From contig JAITEB010000028.1 in assembly GCA_031282245.1 (NCBI GenBank), positions 1-64,000 of the forward strand: a stretch of 64,000 nt of DNA. Direction: 5' to 3'. The DNA is from Oscillospiraceae bacterium (GTDB lineage Bacteria; Bacillota; Clostridia; Oscillospirales; Ruminococcaceae). The position numbers and the translations under genes were made by a program. Below are positions 43,120 to 52,141 of the stretch, piece by piece (position 1 is the first letter of the stretch; each line of letters begins with the position of its first letter). The notes under the pieces were generated by a model that saw only the letters and a list, made by a program, of their open reading frames with translations, made no database searches and had not been told where the DNA came from.

Positions 43120-46100
43120 TTGCCGGGCATAGTCTTCAAAGAGATTTTCGGAAAATTTATAGATATAGAAAAGCTTGGCTCCAACGCCGACCTGCTGGAC
43201 AGCGAGCTTGAGAAACTGGATATAGACGAGGGCGCGGATGCCCTGCGCATTTACCTGAAACCGGGACGGCTTCTGCAAAAGAAGCCGCTCTTTTTCGCCG
43301 AACAGTTTTTGAAGCGCGGGCTGGATATCGCTTTTTGCAGGATACATACGCGCTATTGCGGCGAACTGTTTTCTTCAAAATACCTGCCCGAGCTTGTGCA
43401 GCTTCTCCGGCGGGACAACCTGCGCGTGAACGGCTTTTTCGACGGCGCAAAAGCCTCTTTCGACGGCGCGGCGTTTGATATAGCCCTGAAAAACGGCGGC
43501 GTTGACATTTTCAACGAGGGCGGCCTCTGCGAAAGGGCTTTAAAAAAATATATTTTTGATGAATTTGGCCTGGACGTGAAAATTTCTTTCAGCGGTCTGC
43601 TGCGCGCCGTGCGGGACGAGTTTCCCGAGCCGCCGTATGAAAGCTTTCCGGAAGCTTTGCCTCCTGTAGAAACTCCGCCGTGGGAAGTCTTCCCGCAAAC
43701 GCCGCCGGTATCTTCACCAAAACCGCGACAGCCCAAAAATCCGTTTGATTTTAAAAAATATGGCTTTATCCCCGATTCGCAAAACGTCGTTCTGGGCAGA
43801 GCTTTTGGCGGCGAACTCCGGCCGATTTCGGAAATCACGTCCGAATCCGGCAAAACTGGCGTTTGGGGCGACGTTTTTCACGTTGAGAAGCGCAGCAGCC
43901 GCGACGAAAAACGCAATATCTACTCTATATACATAAGCGACTACAGCGATTCTATTATTTTGAAAATAATAGAGCTGGCTGACGCCTCTTCAGGGCTGGA
44001 TTCAGTCAAATCAGGCGACACGCTTTGCGCGCAGGGAGCGGCGGCTTTTGACGAATTCGACAAGACTGTTATTATCAGAGCTAAAAATATTATATCAGTG
44101 AAAAAGCAAAGCCTGACTGATAAAGCCCCGGAAAAACGCGTGGAGCTTCACCTGCATACGAACATGTCCGCCATGGACGCCGTGAACGACCCGAAAGATC
44201 TTGTCAGACGCGCCTGCGAATGGGGACATAAGGCCGTTGCAATCACCGACCACGGAGTTGTGCAGGCCTTCCCGGAGGTGATGGAGACCGTTGCAAAAAT
44301 ACGCGGGGACGGCCGCGATTTTAAGGCGATTTATGGCGTTGAGGCCTATTTTGTCAACGACGCGGCCAATATAGTCAGCGGCTGGCACGACTGCGCCCTC
44401 AGCAGCGAGACGATAGTCTTTGACCTGGAAACCACCGGGCTTTCCGTCACCTCCGAGCGCATGACGGAAATAGGCGCTGTGAAAATCCGCGGCGGCGAGG
44501 TTCTGGAGGAGTTCAATACTTTTGTGAACCCGGAAAAACCTGTCCCGCAAAAAATCACCCAGCTTACCGGCATAACTGACGAAATGCTGAAGGACGCGCC
44601 GGCGGAATCCGAAGCTTTGCGGAAATTTTTTGAATTCACCGGCGGCTGCTCGCTGCTTATCGCGCATAATTCCGACTTCGACGGCGCTTTTCTGCGTGAA
44701 GCCGCAAAGCGCTGCGGCTCAAAATGCGATTTTTCTTTTCTGGACACGCTGACGCTTTCGCGATTTCTGTACCCGGACTTGAAGAATCACAAGCTCGACA
44801 CGCTTGTTAAGCATTTCCAGCTTGGTAAATTCAACCACCACCGCGCCAGCGACGACTCCCGTATTTTAGCGCAGGTTTATTTCAAAATGGCCGAAAAACT
44901 TGAAGAAGATTTCCGGGTTGAGAGAATTTCACAGATAAATTCCGCGCTTTCGGCGCTTTCCAAAAGCGGGGACGCGATCAGAAAGCTGCCGTCTTATCAC
45001 ATGATTATTCTGGTGAAAAACAAAACCGGGCTGAAAAATTTGTACAGACTTATTTCGGCTTCGCATCTGGATTATTTTTACAAGAAAAAGCCCCGGATAC
45101 CGCGTTCCTTGCTGGACAAATACCGGGACGGGCTGATTATTGGCGGCGCCTGCGAAGCGGGAGAGATTTACCGCGCAGTCGCGGCAAAAAAAGAGTTTTC
45201 TGAATTGCTGAAAATTGCGGCTTATTATGACTATCTGGAAATCCAGCCGCTGGGCAACAATAATTTTATGATCCAAAACGGCAAAGCGCAGGATGAAGAA
45301 GAGCTGCGCGAAAACAACCGCACTATAGTCAAACTGGGCGAGACACTGGGAATTCCAGTCGCCGCCACGGGCGACGTACACTTTTTAAATAAAAAAGACG
45401 AGATTTTCCGCCAGATTCTGGCCGCGGGACAGGGATATAACGATAGCGGCAATCATGTTCCCCTGTATTTCAAGACCACCGACGAGATGCTGGAAGAATT
45501 CGCCTATCTGGGTGAAGAAAAAGCCTTTGAAGTCGTTGTGACAAACACTAATTTTATCGCAGGGCAGGTTGAACATATCCGGCCTATCCCGGAGGGGACA
45601 TACACGCCCGCAATCGAAGGCGCGGAACAGGATCTCGAACGGATAAGCCGCGCGAAGGCGCTTGAGCTTTACGGCGAAAAAAACAGTTCCGGGGAAATAG
45701 TTCTGCCGGAAATTGTCGGGCAGCGGCTCAAACGGGAGCTTGACTCTATTATAAAGCACGGTTTTTCGGTTTTATATATCATTGCCCAAAAGCTTGTGGC
45801 GAAAAGCGAAAGCGACGGCTATCTTGTCGGTTCGCGGGGTTCGGTGGGTTCGTCGTTTGCGGCGATTATGGCGGGGATTTCAGAAGTCAACCCTTTGCCC
45901 CCGCACTATGTCTGCCCGGTCTGTCGTCACAGCGAGTTTTTTACAAAAGGCGAGTTTGGCTCCGGTTTTGACATGCCGGAAAAAAACTGCCCCGTCTGCG
46001 GCAGCGAATACCGGCGCGACGGGCATAATATACCGTTTGAGACTTTTCTGGGCTTCAACGGCGACAAGGCGCCGGATATAGACCTGAACTTTTCCGGAGA

Positions 46101-47523
46101 ATACCAGGTTGTCGCCCATAAATATACAGAGGAGCTTTTCGGCTCCGACCATGTTTTTAAGGCCGGGACGATTTCCACCGTGGCGGAAAAGACGGCTTAC
46201 GGCTATGTCAAAAAATACGCCGACGAAAATGCGCTTTCGCTTAACAAAGCGGAGGAGGAGAGGCTGAAGCGGGGCTGCACAGGAGTGAAGCGCACGACTG
46301 GCCAGCATCCCGGCGGTATGGTCGTCGTTCCGGCGGAGTTTGACGTTTATGATTTTACGCCCGTCCAGCACCCGGCGGACTCGGCGGATTCCGGCATTGT
46401 CACAACGCATTTTGATTTCCACTCGCTGCACGACACTATATTAAAGCTGGACATTCTCGGCCACGATGTCCCGACGCTTTACCGGCAGCTTGGGCGGACG
46501 ACGGGCGTTCACCCGAACGACGTTCCCATGAGTGACCCAAAAGTGATAAGCCTGTTCACTTCGACAAAGGCGCTGGGTATAGGCAAAAAAGAAGCCGCCT
46601 GCAACACCGGAACGCTGGCTATTCCGGAAATGGGGACGAATTTTGTCCGGCAGATGCTGCTGGACACTCAGCCGAAGTGTTTTTCAGACCTTTTGCAGAT
46701 TTCCGGGCTTTCGCACGGGACTGACGTCTGGCTGGGCAACGCGCAGGAACTTATCAAAAACAAAACCTGCACTATCTCGGAAGTTATAGGCACGCGCGAT
46801 TCAATCATGATTTACCTGCTGCAAAAGGGCGTGGAGCCTTCCATGGCTTTCAGCGTCATGGAGATTACGCGCAAAGGGCAGGCGGGCAGGAAATTTACGC
46901 CGGAAATTATCGCGGCCCTGAAAAAACATGGCGTTCCGGACTGGTATATAGAGAGCTGCAAGAAAATCAAATACATGTTTCCTAAGGCGCACGCCGCCGC
47001 GTATGTCACTGCCGCGATCCGGCTGGGCTGGTATAAAATCTATTACAAGAAAGAATTTTATGCGGCGAACTTCAGCGCGCGCGGGGAGGATTTCGATGCG
47101 GAGTGCGCCGTCGCGGGACTGGCCGCGACAAAGCTCAAAATTCTTGAATTTGAGAAAAAGTTTGAAAGCCTCAAAAAAGAAAACAGCAAACCCACGGCGA
47201 AAGAAAGCAGTCAGCACGAAGATCTGCAGATTCTCCACGAGGCGCTCGCCCGCGGGGTTGAGTTTCTGCCTGTCGATTTATATAAATCTTCGGCCAAAGT
47301 CTTCCTGATCGAAGGCGAAAAAGTAAGGCTTCCTTTTGTGGCGCTCAAAGGGCTTGGCGCCGCCGCCGCGCAAAATCTTGAAAAAGCCCGGAACAGCGGG
47401 AAATACCTCTCAGTAGAAGAACTGGTTTCTCGGACGGGAATAACAAAATCCGTGGTGGAGATGCTGGAAAAATGCGGGGCGCTGGAAGGACTTCCGGCCA
47501 CGCAGCAGATTTCTTTTTTCTAG
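43120..47523 (+). CDS. polC: DNA polymerase III alpha subunit, PolC type
   Basis: Replicative polymerase of low-GC Gram-positive bacteria, 1467 residues. After an N-terminal domain and an OB fold (about 225-330), a PHP domain begins at about 342 with ELHLHTNMSAMDAVND. It is interrupted by a DnaQ-like proofreading exonuclease starting at about 434 (VFDLETTGLS). The polymerase domain includes GSRGSVGSSFAA near 905 and the catalytic PDIDLNFSG near 986, then a zinc-binding CPVCRH/CPVCGSEY segment between. A TTG start lies 7 nt after AGAGGTG. No terminator separates it from the ABC-F promoter. Confidence 0.97.
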   Translation: MPGIVFKEIFGKFIDIEKLGSNADLLDSELEKLDIDEGADALRIYLKPGRLLQKKPLFFAEQFLKRGLDIAFCRIHTRYCGELFSSKYLPELVQLLRRDNLRVNGFFDGAKASFDGAAFDIALKNGGVDIFNEGGLCERALKKYIFDEFGLDVKISFSGLLRAVRDEFPEPPYESFPEALPPVETPPWEVFPQTPPVSSPKPRQPKNPFDFKKYGFIPDSQNVVLGRAFGGELRPISEITSESGKTGVWGDVFHVEKRSSRDEKRNIYSIYISDYSDSIILKIIELADASSGLDSVKSGDTLCAQGAAAFDEFDKTVIIRAKNIISVKKQSLTDKAPEKRVELHLHTNMSAMDAVNDPKDLVRRACEWGHKAVAITDHGVVQAFPEVMETVAKIRGDGRDFKAIYGVEAYFVNDAANIVSGWHDCALSSETIVFDLETTGLSVTSERMTEIGAVKIRGGEVLEEFNTFVNPEKPVPQKITQLTGITDEMLKDAPAESEALRKFFEFTGGCSLLIAHNSDFDGAFLREAAKRCGSKCDFSFLDTLTLSRFLYPDLKNHKLDTLVKHFQLGKFNHHRASDDSRILAQVYFKMAEKLEEDFRVERISQINSALSALSKSGDAIRKLPSYHMIILVKNKTGLKNLYRLISASHLDYFYKKKPRIPRSLLDKYRDGLIIGGACEAGEIYRAVAAKKEFSELLKIAAYYDYLEIQPLGNNNFMIQNGKAQDEEELRENNRTIVKLGETLGIPVAATGDVHFLNKKDEIFRQILAAGQGYNDSGNHVPLYFKTTDEMLEEFAYLGEEKAFEVVVTNTNFIAGQVEHIRPIPEGTYTPAIEGAEQDLERISRAKALELYGEKNSSGEIVLPEIVGQRLKRELDSIIKHGFSVLYIIAQKLVAKSESDGYLVGSRGSVGSSFAAIMAGISEVNPLPPHYVCPVCRHSEFFTKGEFGSGFDMPEKNCPVCGSEYRRDGHNIPFETFLGFNGDKAPDIDLNFSGEYQVVAHKYTEELFGSDHVFKAGTISTVAEKTAYGYVKKYADENALSLNKAEEERLKRGCTGVKRTTGQHPGGMVVVPAEFDVYDFTPVQHPADSADSGIVTTHFDFHSLHDTILKLDILGHDVPTLYRQLGRTTGVHPNDVPMSDPKVISLFTSTKALGIGKKEAACNTGTLAIPEMGTNFVRQMLLDTQPKCFSDLLQISGLSHGTDVWLGNAQELIKNKTCTISEVIGTRDSIMIYLLQKGVEPSMAFSVMEITRKGQAGRKFTPEIIAALKKHGVPDWYIESCKKIKYMFPKAHAAAYVTAAIRLGWYKIYYKKEFYAANFSARGEDFDAECAVAGLAATKLKILEFEKKFESLKKENSKPTAKESSQHEDLQILHEALARGVEFLPVDLYKSSAKVFLIEGEKVRLPFVALKGLGAAAAQNLEKARNSGKYLSVEELVSRTGITKSVVEMLEKCGALEGLPATQQISFF

Positions 47524-47537
47524 AGCTTTATTTCTGA

Positions 47538-47565
47538 TTGACAGATTTAAAAATCTGTGTATAAT
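47538..47565 (+). promoter_or_regulatory. Promoter of the ABC-F gene with internal palindrome
   Basis: TTGACA (47538-47543), 16 nt, TATAAT (47560-47565), both consensus. The spacer is almost filled by ACAGATTT-AA-AAATCTGT (47541-47558), a perfect palindrome with 8-bp arms that may be a repressor operator. Confidence 0.75.
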
Positions 47566-47640
47566 TAAAAATATCAAGTAAGATTGGCGCTGAAAAGATG
47601 ATTTATATTTCCCGTTAACATAATTTATATTATGGAGCGC

Positions 47641-47688
47641 ATGAAAGTGCGGGACGGAAAGGCCGTCTCTGTTTTTGTGCCGCTTTAG
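47641..47688 (+). CDS. Leader peptide of the ABC-F gene
   Basis: A 15-codon frame, MKVRDGKAVSVFVPL, or 13 codons if the in-frame GTG at 47647 is used; GGAG (47634-47637) is 9 nt before that GTG but only 3 nt before the ATG. The stop at 47686-47688 touches the 5' strand of the proposed antiterminator. A still shorter frame (MIYISR, 47598-47618) precedes it without a good ribosome-binding site. Leader peptides on which antibiotic-bound ribosomes stall are known for ABC-F and erm genes. Confidence 0.4.
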   Translation: MKVRDGKAVSVFVPL

Positions 47689-47795
47689 CGGGAAAATGAA
47701 TTTTTTGCCAGGCTCTGATTTTTTTATTGCACAGCTTTGCTATGCCTTATGGTCAGGCGCGGGAATTTATTTTTCCCGCGCTTATTATATTCTCT
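47688..47795 (+). promoter_or_regulatory. Attenuator: terminator and competing antiterminator pairing
   Basis: Terminator: GCGCGGGAA (47757-47765) with TTCCCGCGC (47773-47781), then TTATTATATT. Competing pairing: GCGGGAAAA (47688-47696) is perfectly complementary to TTTTCCCGC (47771-47779), so only one structure can form. A ribosome finishing the leader peptide would mask 47688-47696 and favour termination; one stalled early by a drug would leave it free. This mechanism is inferred. Confidence 0.6.
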
Positions 47796-47815
47796 ATGGA
47801 GGCAAAGCAAATTAT

Positions 47816-49285
47816 ATGTCGCTTATAAATATTTTTAACCTAACTTTTGCGTATGAGGGAAGCTATGACAATATTTTCGAGAACGTCTCTTTTCGGCTGG
47901 ACAGCTCCTGGAAGCTGGGTTTCACAGGACGCAACGGCAGGGGCAAAACTACTTTTTTAAAGCTTTTGATGGGGCTTTATGAATATAAAGGGGAAATTTC
48001 AGCTTCCGTCAGCTTTGATTATTTCCCGTTTGAAGTAAAGAACAAAAATCTGGACTGCCTTGAAATAATAAAAGCCATTTGTCCCGAAACCGAGCAGTGG
48101 CGGATTGAGCGGGAGCTTTCCCTGCTGGCGATTCAGGAAAACGTACTTTTGCGGCCCTTTGAGACGCTCAGCCCCGGTGAGCGGACAAAGCTTCTGCTGG
48201 CGGCGCTTTTTTTGCGGGAAAACAATTTCCTGCTGATTGACGAGCCGACAAACCACCTGGACATGCAGTCCCGCCGGAAAGTGGGCGAATACCTGAACGG
48301 CAAGAAGGGATTTATTCTGGTTTCCCATGACAGGGATTTTCTGGATTCCTGCATTGATCACGTGCTCTCTATTAATAAAACCAATATCGAAGTCCAGAAG
48401 GGCAATTTTTCAAGCTGGCAAAGCAATAAAACAAATCAGGATAACTTTGAGCTTGAGGAAAATGAAAAGCTTAAAAAAGATATAAAAAGGCTGAAAAAAG
48501 CGGCGGAACAGACTGCGCAGTGGTCCGGCAGGGTGGAGAAAAGCAAAATCGGGGCGGTGGACAAAGGTTATGTCGGGCATATGGCCGCCAAAATGATGAA
48601 GCGTTCAAAATCAACTGAAAAACGCCGCGACAGGGCAATAGAAGAAAAAAGCGGCCTTCTCAAAAACATCGAACGCTCAGACGAGCTGAAAATTCACCCG
48701 CTTGAGTATCACTCCAGACGCCTGGTAGAATTTGAAAATCTTGTTATTTCTTATGGCGGACGGGAGGTTTTCAAACCTGTTTCGTTCCGGGCGCATTCCG
48801 GGGACAGGGTTCTGCTTTCCGGGCGCAACGGCTGCGGTAAATCCAGTATTATCAAGCTTCTGCTTGGGGAAGATATTTCTTACAGCGGCGGGCTGTATAT
48901 TGCAAACGGGCTTGTTATTTCCTGTCTGCCGCAGGACGTTTCCCATCTTTCGGGCGGCCTGAAAGATTTTATCGCGCAAAGCGCTATTGACGAGACTCTT
49001 TTCAAGGCGATTCTGCGCAAGCTTGATTTTTCGCGCGCGCAGTTTGAGAAGGACATGGGCGAATACAGCGCCGGGCAAAAGAAAAAAGCCGCGCTTGCAA
49101 GAAGCCTTTCGGAACAGGCGCATGTCTATATCTGGGACGAACCTTTGAATTATATAGATCTTATTTCCAGAATCCAGATTCAGGAATTGATTCTCGCCTA
49201 CAGGCCGACAATGCTTTTTGTCGAGCACGATTCCGCTTTTGCGCGGGAAACCGCAACGGCGGCCGTAGAACTGCGGCCTGCTTGA
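47816..49285 (+). CDS. ABC-F ATPase, Lsa/CplR-like ribosome-protection type
   Basis: A soluble 489-residue protein with two nucleotide-binding domains and no membrane segments. Site 1: Walker A GRNGRGKTT near 39-47, signature LSPGERTK, Walker B LLIDEPTNHLD. Site 2: Walker A GRNGCGKSS near 336, signature YSAGQKKK, Walker B YIWDEPLNYID. The linker (about 205-300, GYVGHMAAKMMKRSKSTEK) and the start MSLINIFNLTFAYEGSYDNIF-like resemble Lsa/CplR proteins, which free ribosomes from lincosamides, pleuromutilins and streptogramin A. GGAGG lies 13 nt before the ATG. The attenuator-like leader upstream agrees with an antibiotic-inducible role. Actual resistance is untested. Confidence 0.88.
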   Translation: MSLINIFNLTFAYEGSYDNIFENVSFRLDSSWKLGFTGRNGRGKTTFLKLLMGLYEYKGEISASVSFDYFPFEVKNKNLDCLEIIKAICPETEQWRIERELSLLAIQENVLLRPFETLSPGERTKLLLAALFLRENNFLLIDEPTNHLDMQSRRKVGEYLNGKKGFILVSHDRDFLDSCIDHVLSINKTNIEVQKGNFSSWQSNKTNQDNFELEENEKLKKDIKRLKKAAEQTAQWSGRVEKSKIGAVDKGYVGHMAAKMMKRSKSTEKRRDRAIEEKSGLLKNIERSDELKIHPLEYHSRRLVEFENLVISYGGREVFKPVSFRAHSGDRVLLSGRNGCGKSSIIKLLLGEDISYSGGLYIANGLVISCLPQDVSHLSGGLKDFIAQSAIDETLFKAILRKLDFSRAQFEKDMGEYSAGQKKKAALARSLSEQAHVYIWDEPLNYIDLISRIQIQELILAYRPTMLFVEHDSAFARETATAAVELRPA

Positions 49286-49327
49286 GCGGGAAAAATAAAA
49301 AAAAACGCGCAGCAAACACAAAAAGTG

Positions 49328-49336
49328 TGATATAAT
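49328..49336 (+). promoter_or_regulatory. Extended -10 promoter of the iclR-like gene
   Basis: TGa-TATAAT at 49328-49336, about 36 nt before the start codon. No clear -35 hexamer. A short CACA/TGTG repeat lies just upstream. Confidence 0.5.
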
Positions 49337-49371
49337 AATAAAAAACAGACCGCAAAAAAGAGGTGGAGCAT

Positions 49372-50133
49372 TTGGGCGATACGATTAAAGTGGTCGGGAA
49401 AATATTCGCGATTTTAGAATATATGTCCCAGTCTAACGAAGCAAAAGGCCCCACGGACGTCGCCGCCGCAACCGGCCTGAACAAAAGCACGGTCTATCGC
49501 CTGCTTTCTTCCATGGCGGCTCAGGGCTATGTTGAAAAAAACGCCGACGGCACTTATAATATAGGCATAAAGCTTGTCGAAATCATAAGCACTTATATCA
49601 ATAATTTAGAATTGCAGACGGAAGCCCGCCCTTTTTTGAACGAGCTTCACAACGAACTTGGTTTGATTGTCCATCTTGGTATATTGGACAATGCCGAGGT
49701 AATCTATGTCGAAAAAGTAGACATTGTGCGCAACATCCGGCTGTATGCGCAGATTGGAATGCGCGTTCCCGCCTATTGTTCTTCTCTTGGCAAATGTATG
49801 CTTGCCTGCCTTTCCGGCGACGAGCTGGAATATTTGCTGTCGCAGAGCAAACTGAAACGCTATACTCCCAATACAATTACTTCTGTGCGGGAACTTAAGG
49901 CCCATTTGAGAGAGGTTCGCTATCAGGGCTGGGCCATGGACAACGAAGAGTATATAATCGGCAACAGATGTATAGGCGCGCCGGTATATGATTACCGCGG
50001 GGAAATTATAGCGGCGGTCAGCGCCAGCGGGCCGGTCTCGCTGGTTTCGGATGAGCGCGTTCCGGAAATAATCTCCCGCGTCTGCCAGACTGCTTCGCAG
50101 ATTTCCAGACGGCTGTGTTACCGGGTCAGTTAA
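49372..50133 (+). CDS. IclR-family transcriptional regulator
   Basis: A regulator of about 253 residues. The N-terminal winged helix (about 4-65) has GPTDVAAATGLNKSTVYRLL; the C-terminal effector domain has MRVPAYCSSLGKCMLA, where the CSSxGK(A) segment is the family's signature, and EEYIIGNRCIGAPVYDY. I favour the TTG at 49372, spaced 5-6 nt from GAGGTGG, over the GTG at 49363 that lies within it. IclR proteins often control sugar or aromatic-acid catabolism; the YesN/YesM-type sugar-sensing genes downstream may be targets, but this is a guess. Confidence 0.92.
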   Translation: MGDTIKVVGKIFAILEYMSQSNEAKGPTDVAAATGLNKSTVYRLLSSMAAQGYVEKNADGTYNIGIKLVEIISTYINNLELQTEARPFLNELHNELGLIVHLGILDNAEVIYVEKVDIVRNIRLYAQIGMRVPAYCSSLGKCMLACLSGDELEYLLSQSKLKRYTPNTITSVRELKAHLREVRYQGWAMDNEEYIIGNRCIGAPVYDYRGEIIAAVSASGPVSLVSDERVPEIISRVCQTASQISRRLCYRVS

Positions 50134-50219
50134 AGGCTTTTTTAAAGCGCGGACCGCGCGAAAAAATTCACAGAGTCTTAACAAGAAAAGGACTTTAAAA
50201 AAAGAGGAGCGTTTTTGCA

Positions 50220-50450
50220 ATGGACGAGGAAAACAAAAACAAACTGCCGGAAAGCGGGGAGCAGGAAACTCAAGCTGCGCCAAAACCGGGTGAAAAAAAG
50301 ACTTTTAAAAATGACAAAGAACGGCTCTATGATAAAATCCCGCTCACGTATAAACAGGTAGATATAATAGTGAAAATTCTGCTTGCGCTTCTGGCCGGCC
50401 TGCTGATTTACGGCATTGCGACCGGAACGGGCAATCAGGGGGCTGTTTGA
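50220..50450 (+). CDS. Small membrane protein preceding the YesN-type regulator
   Basis: A 76-residue protein with a hydrophilic, Lys/Glu/Pro-rich N-terminal half and one C-terminal membrane helix at about 49-69 (VKILLALLAGLLIYGIA). GAGGAG lies 10 nt before the ATG. Its TGA overlaps the ATG of the response regulator (TGATG at 50448-50452), a strong sign of translational coupling. I do not recognise a family; an accessory role in the downstream signalling system is conceivable. Confidence 0.68.
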   Translation: MDEENKNKLPESGEQETQAAPKPGEKKTFKNDKERLYDKIPLTYKQVDIIVKILLALLAGLLIYGIATGTGNQGAV

Positions 50451-52081
50451 TGAACCTGTATAAGATAATTCTGGTGGATGACGAAGAAGAAGCCAGAAAC
50501 GCTATCGCAAAAAAATTAGATTGGGAAAGCCTGGGGTTTGAGCTTGTCGGGGAGGCCGCAAACGGTGAGGAAGCGCTCCTTCTTGCCGAACAGTTTCACC
50601 CCGATGTTGTTATGACGGATATAAAAATGCCTTTTATGAACGGACTTACTCTTGGACGAAGGCTGCGGCAGGCGCACCCCGGAATAAAACTTCTGATATT
50701 CTCCGGTTTTGACGATTTTGAGTACGCCAAAGAAGCAATAAAGCTGGACGCGCTGGAATATATTCTCAAGCCGGTCAATTCGGACGAGCTGAACGAGATT
50801 TTCCGGCGGCTGCGGCTTTCTCTGGACAGTGAGATTTCCGAAAAGCGCGACGTTCAGCGCCTGCGCCATTATTACGAGCAGAGCTTACCGCTTATGCGCC
50901 AGCAGTTTTTGACGGCGCTTCTTGAGAGGCGTCTTGACGAGAGCAGCCTTTACGAGCTTAGCCATGAATACGGCCTTGACCTGAACGCGGCTTCCTACTG
51001 CGTCGCCGTCATGCGCATAAACGACCGGGAGACGCGGCATTTCTCCGAAAACGGGCAGGAGGATTACCGCCGTCTTTTAAAGCTTTCGTTTCAGCAGATT
51101 GTTCAGGAAAGCCTGAGAGCCGAAGCGCATTGGGAAATGGTCGCCCTTCCGGATTCGATCGCGCTTTTGTTTTTTCTTGAGGAGGGGCAGGCCGCCGGGG
51201 ACGTCGTTTCCTGGCTGGCTCCGCTTTTTTCGCTTTCTGAAAAGCTGCTTGGGATGTCGCTTTCTATAGGTGTGGGCAAAATTTACAGCTCTCTCCCCAG
51301 TATTTACTTTTCTTATAAAGAAGCGGTCAGCGCCATAGAATACCGGATTTTGCTGGAGGACGGCCAGTGCGTTTATATAGGCGACGTCGAGCCGGGCGCG
51401 GCTCCTGAGCAGAATCTTAGCCCGCAGTGCCTGGACAGCATGGTTCACGAGGTGAAAGTTGGGGATAAAGCGAGCTTGCGGGGCGCTGTCGACAGGTTTT
51501 TGACATATTTTCGAGAGGCGCACCCCGGCGTTCAGCAGTATCAGATTTTCATGCTGGAGGTTTCGGCCGAAATTTTGCGGACTGTCCGCGCTTACGGTCT
51601 TGAAGAAGCTTCACAGACGCTTGTCAACGAGGTTTTAGGGCGTTCGCTCTCACACTTTGAAAATATTGATGAAATGGGCGTGTGGCTTTTTTCAATCTGC
51701 GAGAGTTTGCAGGCGCTTATCCGCCGTGAGCGCAAAGATTCCGGGCGCATTTTGATAGAACGGGTTAAAAGCTATGTCAGCGAGAACTATTCCCAGAGCG
51801 ATTTGTCTGTTGAAAGCGTGGCGGGGGAATACGGCCTTAGCCCGTCTTATTTTTCGACGCTTTTCAAGAAAGAAACCGGGATGGGCTTTGTCAACTATCT
51901 GACCCAGCTGCGCATGGAGAAGGCGCTTGAATACATGAACACCAGCGATATGAAGAATTATATTATTGCCGAAAAAGTGGGCTATCCCGACCCGAATTAT
52001 TTCAGTTATGTTTTTAAGAGACATTACGGCGTTTCGCCCACAAAATACAGAAATGACAAACGGCTTCCCGCAAGGGCGTAA
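50450..52081 (+). CDS. AraC-type response regulator (YesN family)
   Basis: A 543-residue response regulator. The receiver domain (about 1-125) has DDEEE near 10, phospho-acceptor D57 in VVMTDIKMPFMNG, and the conserved lysine in YILKPVNSDEL. A ~300-residue middle region follows, then an AraC double helix-turn-helix (about 435-540) with LSVESVAGEYGLSPSYFSTL and VGYPDPNYFSYVFKRHYGVSPTKYR-like elements. Such regulators control carbohydrate uptake genes. Coupled to the small upstream gene by TGATG and followed by its kinase. Confidence 0.95.
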   Translation: MNLYKIILVDDEEEARNAIAKKLDWESLGFELVGEAANGEEALLLAEQFHPDVVMTDIKMPFMNGLTLGRRLRQAHPGIKLLIFSGFDDFEYAKEAIKLDALEYILKPVNSDELNEIFRRLRLSLDSEISEKRDVQRLRHYYEQSLPLMRQQFLTALLERRLDESSLYELSHEYGLDLNAASYCVAVMRINDRETRHFSENGQEDYRRLLKLSFQQIVQESLRAEAHWEMVALPDSIALLFFLEEGQAAGDVVSWLAPLFSLSEKLLGMSLSIGVGKIYSSLPSIYFSYKEAVSAIEYRILLEDGQCVYIGDVEPGAAPEQNLSPQCLDSMVHEVKVGDKASLRGAVDRFLTYFREAHPGVQQYQIFMLEVSAEILRTVRAYGLEEASQTLVNEVLGRSLSHFENIDEMGVWLFSICESLQALIRRERKDSGRILIERVKSYVSENYSQSDLSVESVAGEYGLSPSYFSTLFKKETGMGFVNYLTQLRMEKALEYMNTSDMKNYIIAEKVGYPDPNYFSYVFKRHYGVSPTKYRNDKRLPARA

Positions 52082-52141
52082 AGCTTCCTGTGGCGGTTTT
52101 CATTGCAAATTTCGCAAAAACTAATTGCGAGGTGGGAAATA

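Noticed and set aside
41788-43347. A 519-codon minus-strand open frame opposite ispG and polC
   Set aside because: It crosses three genes and a terminator on the other strand; low-complexity translation, no start signals.
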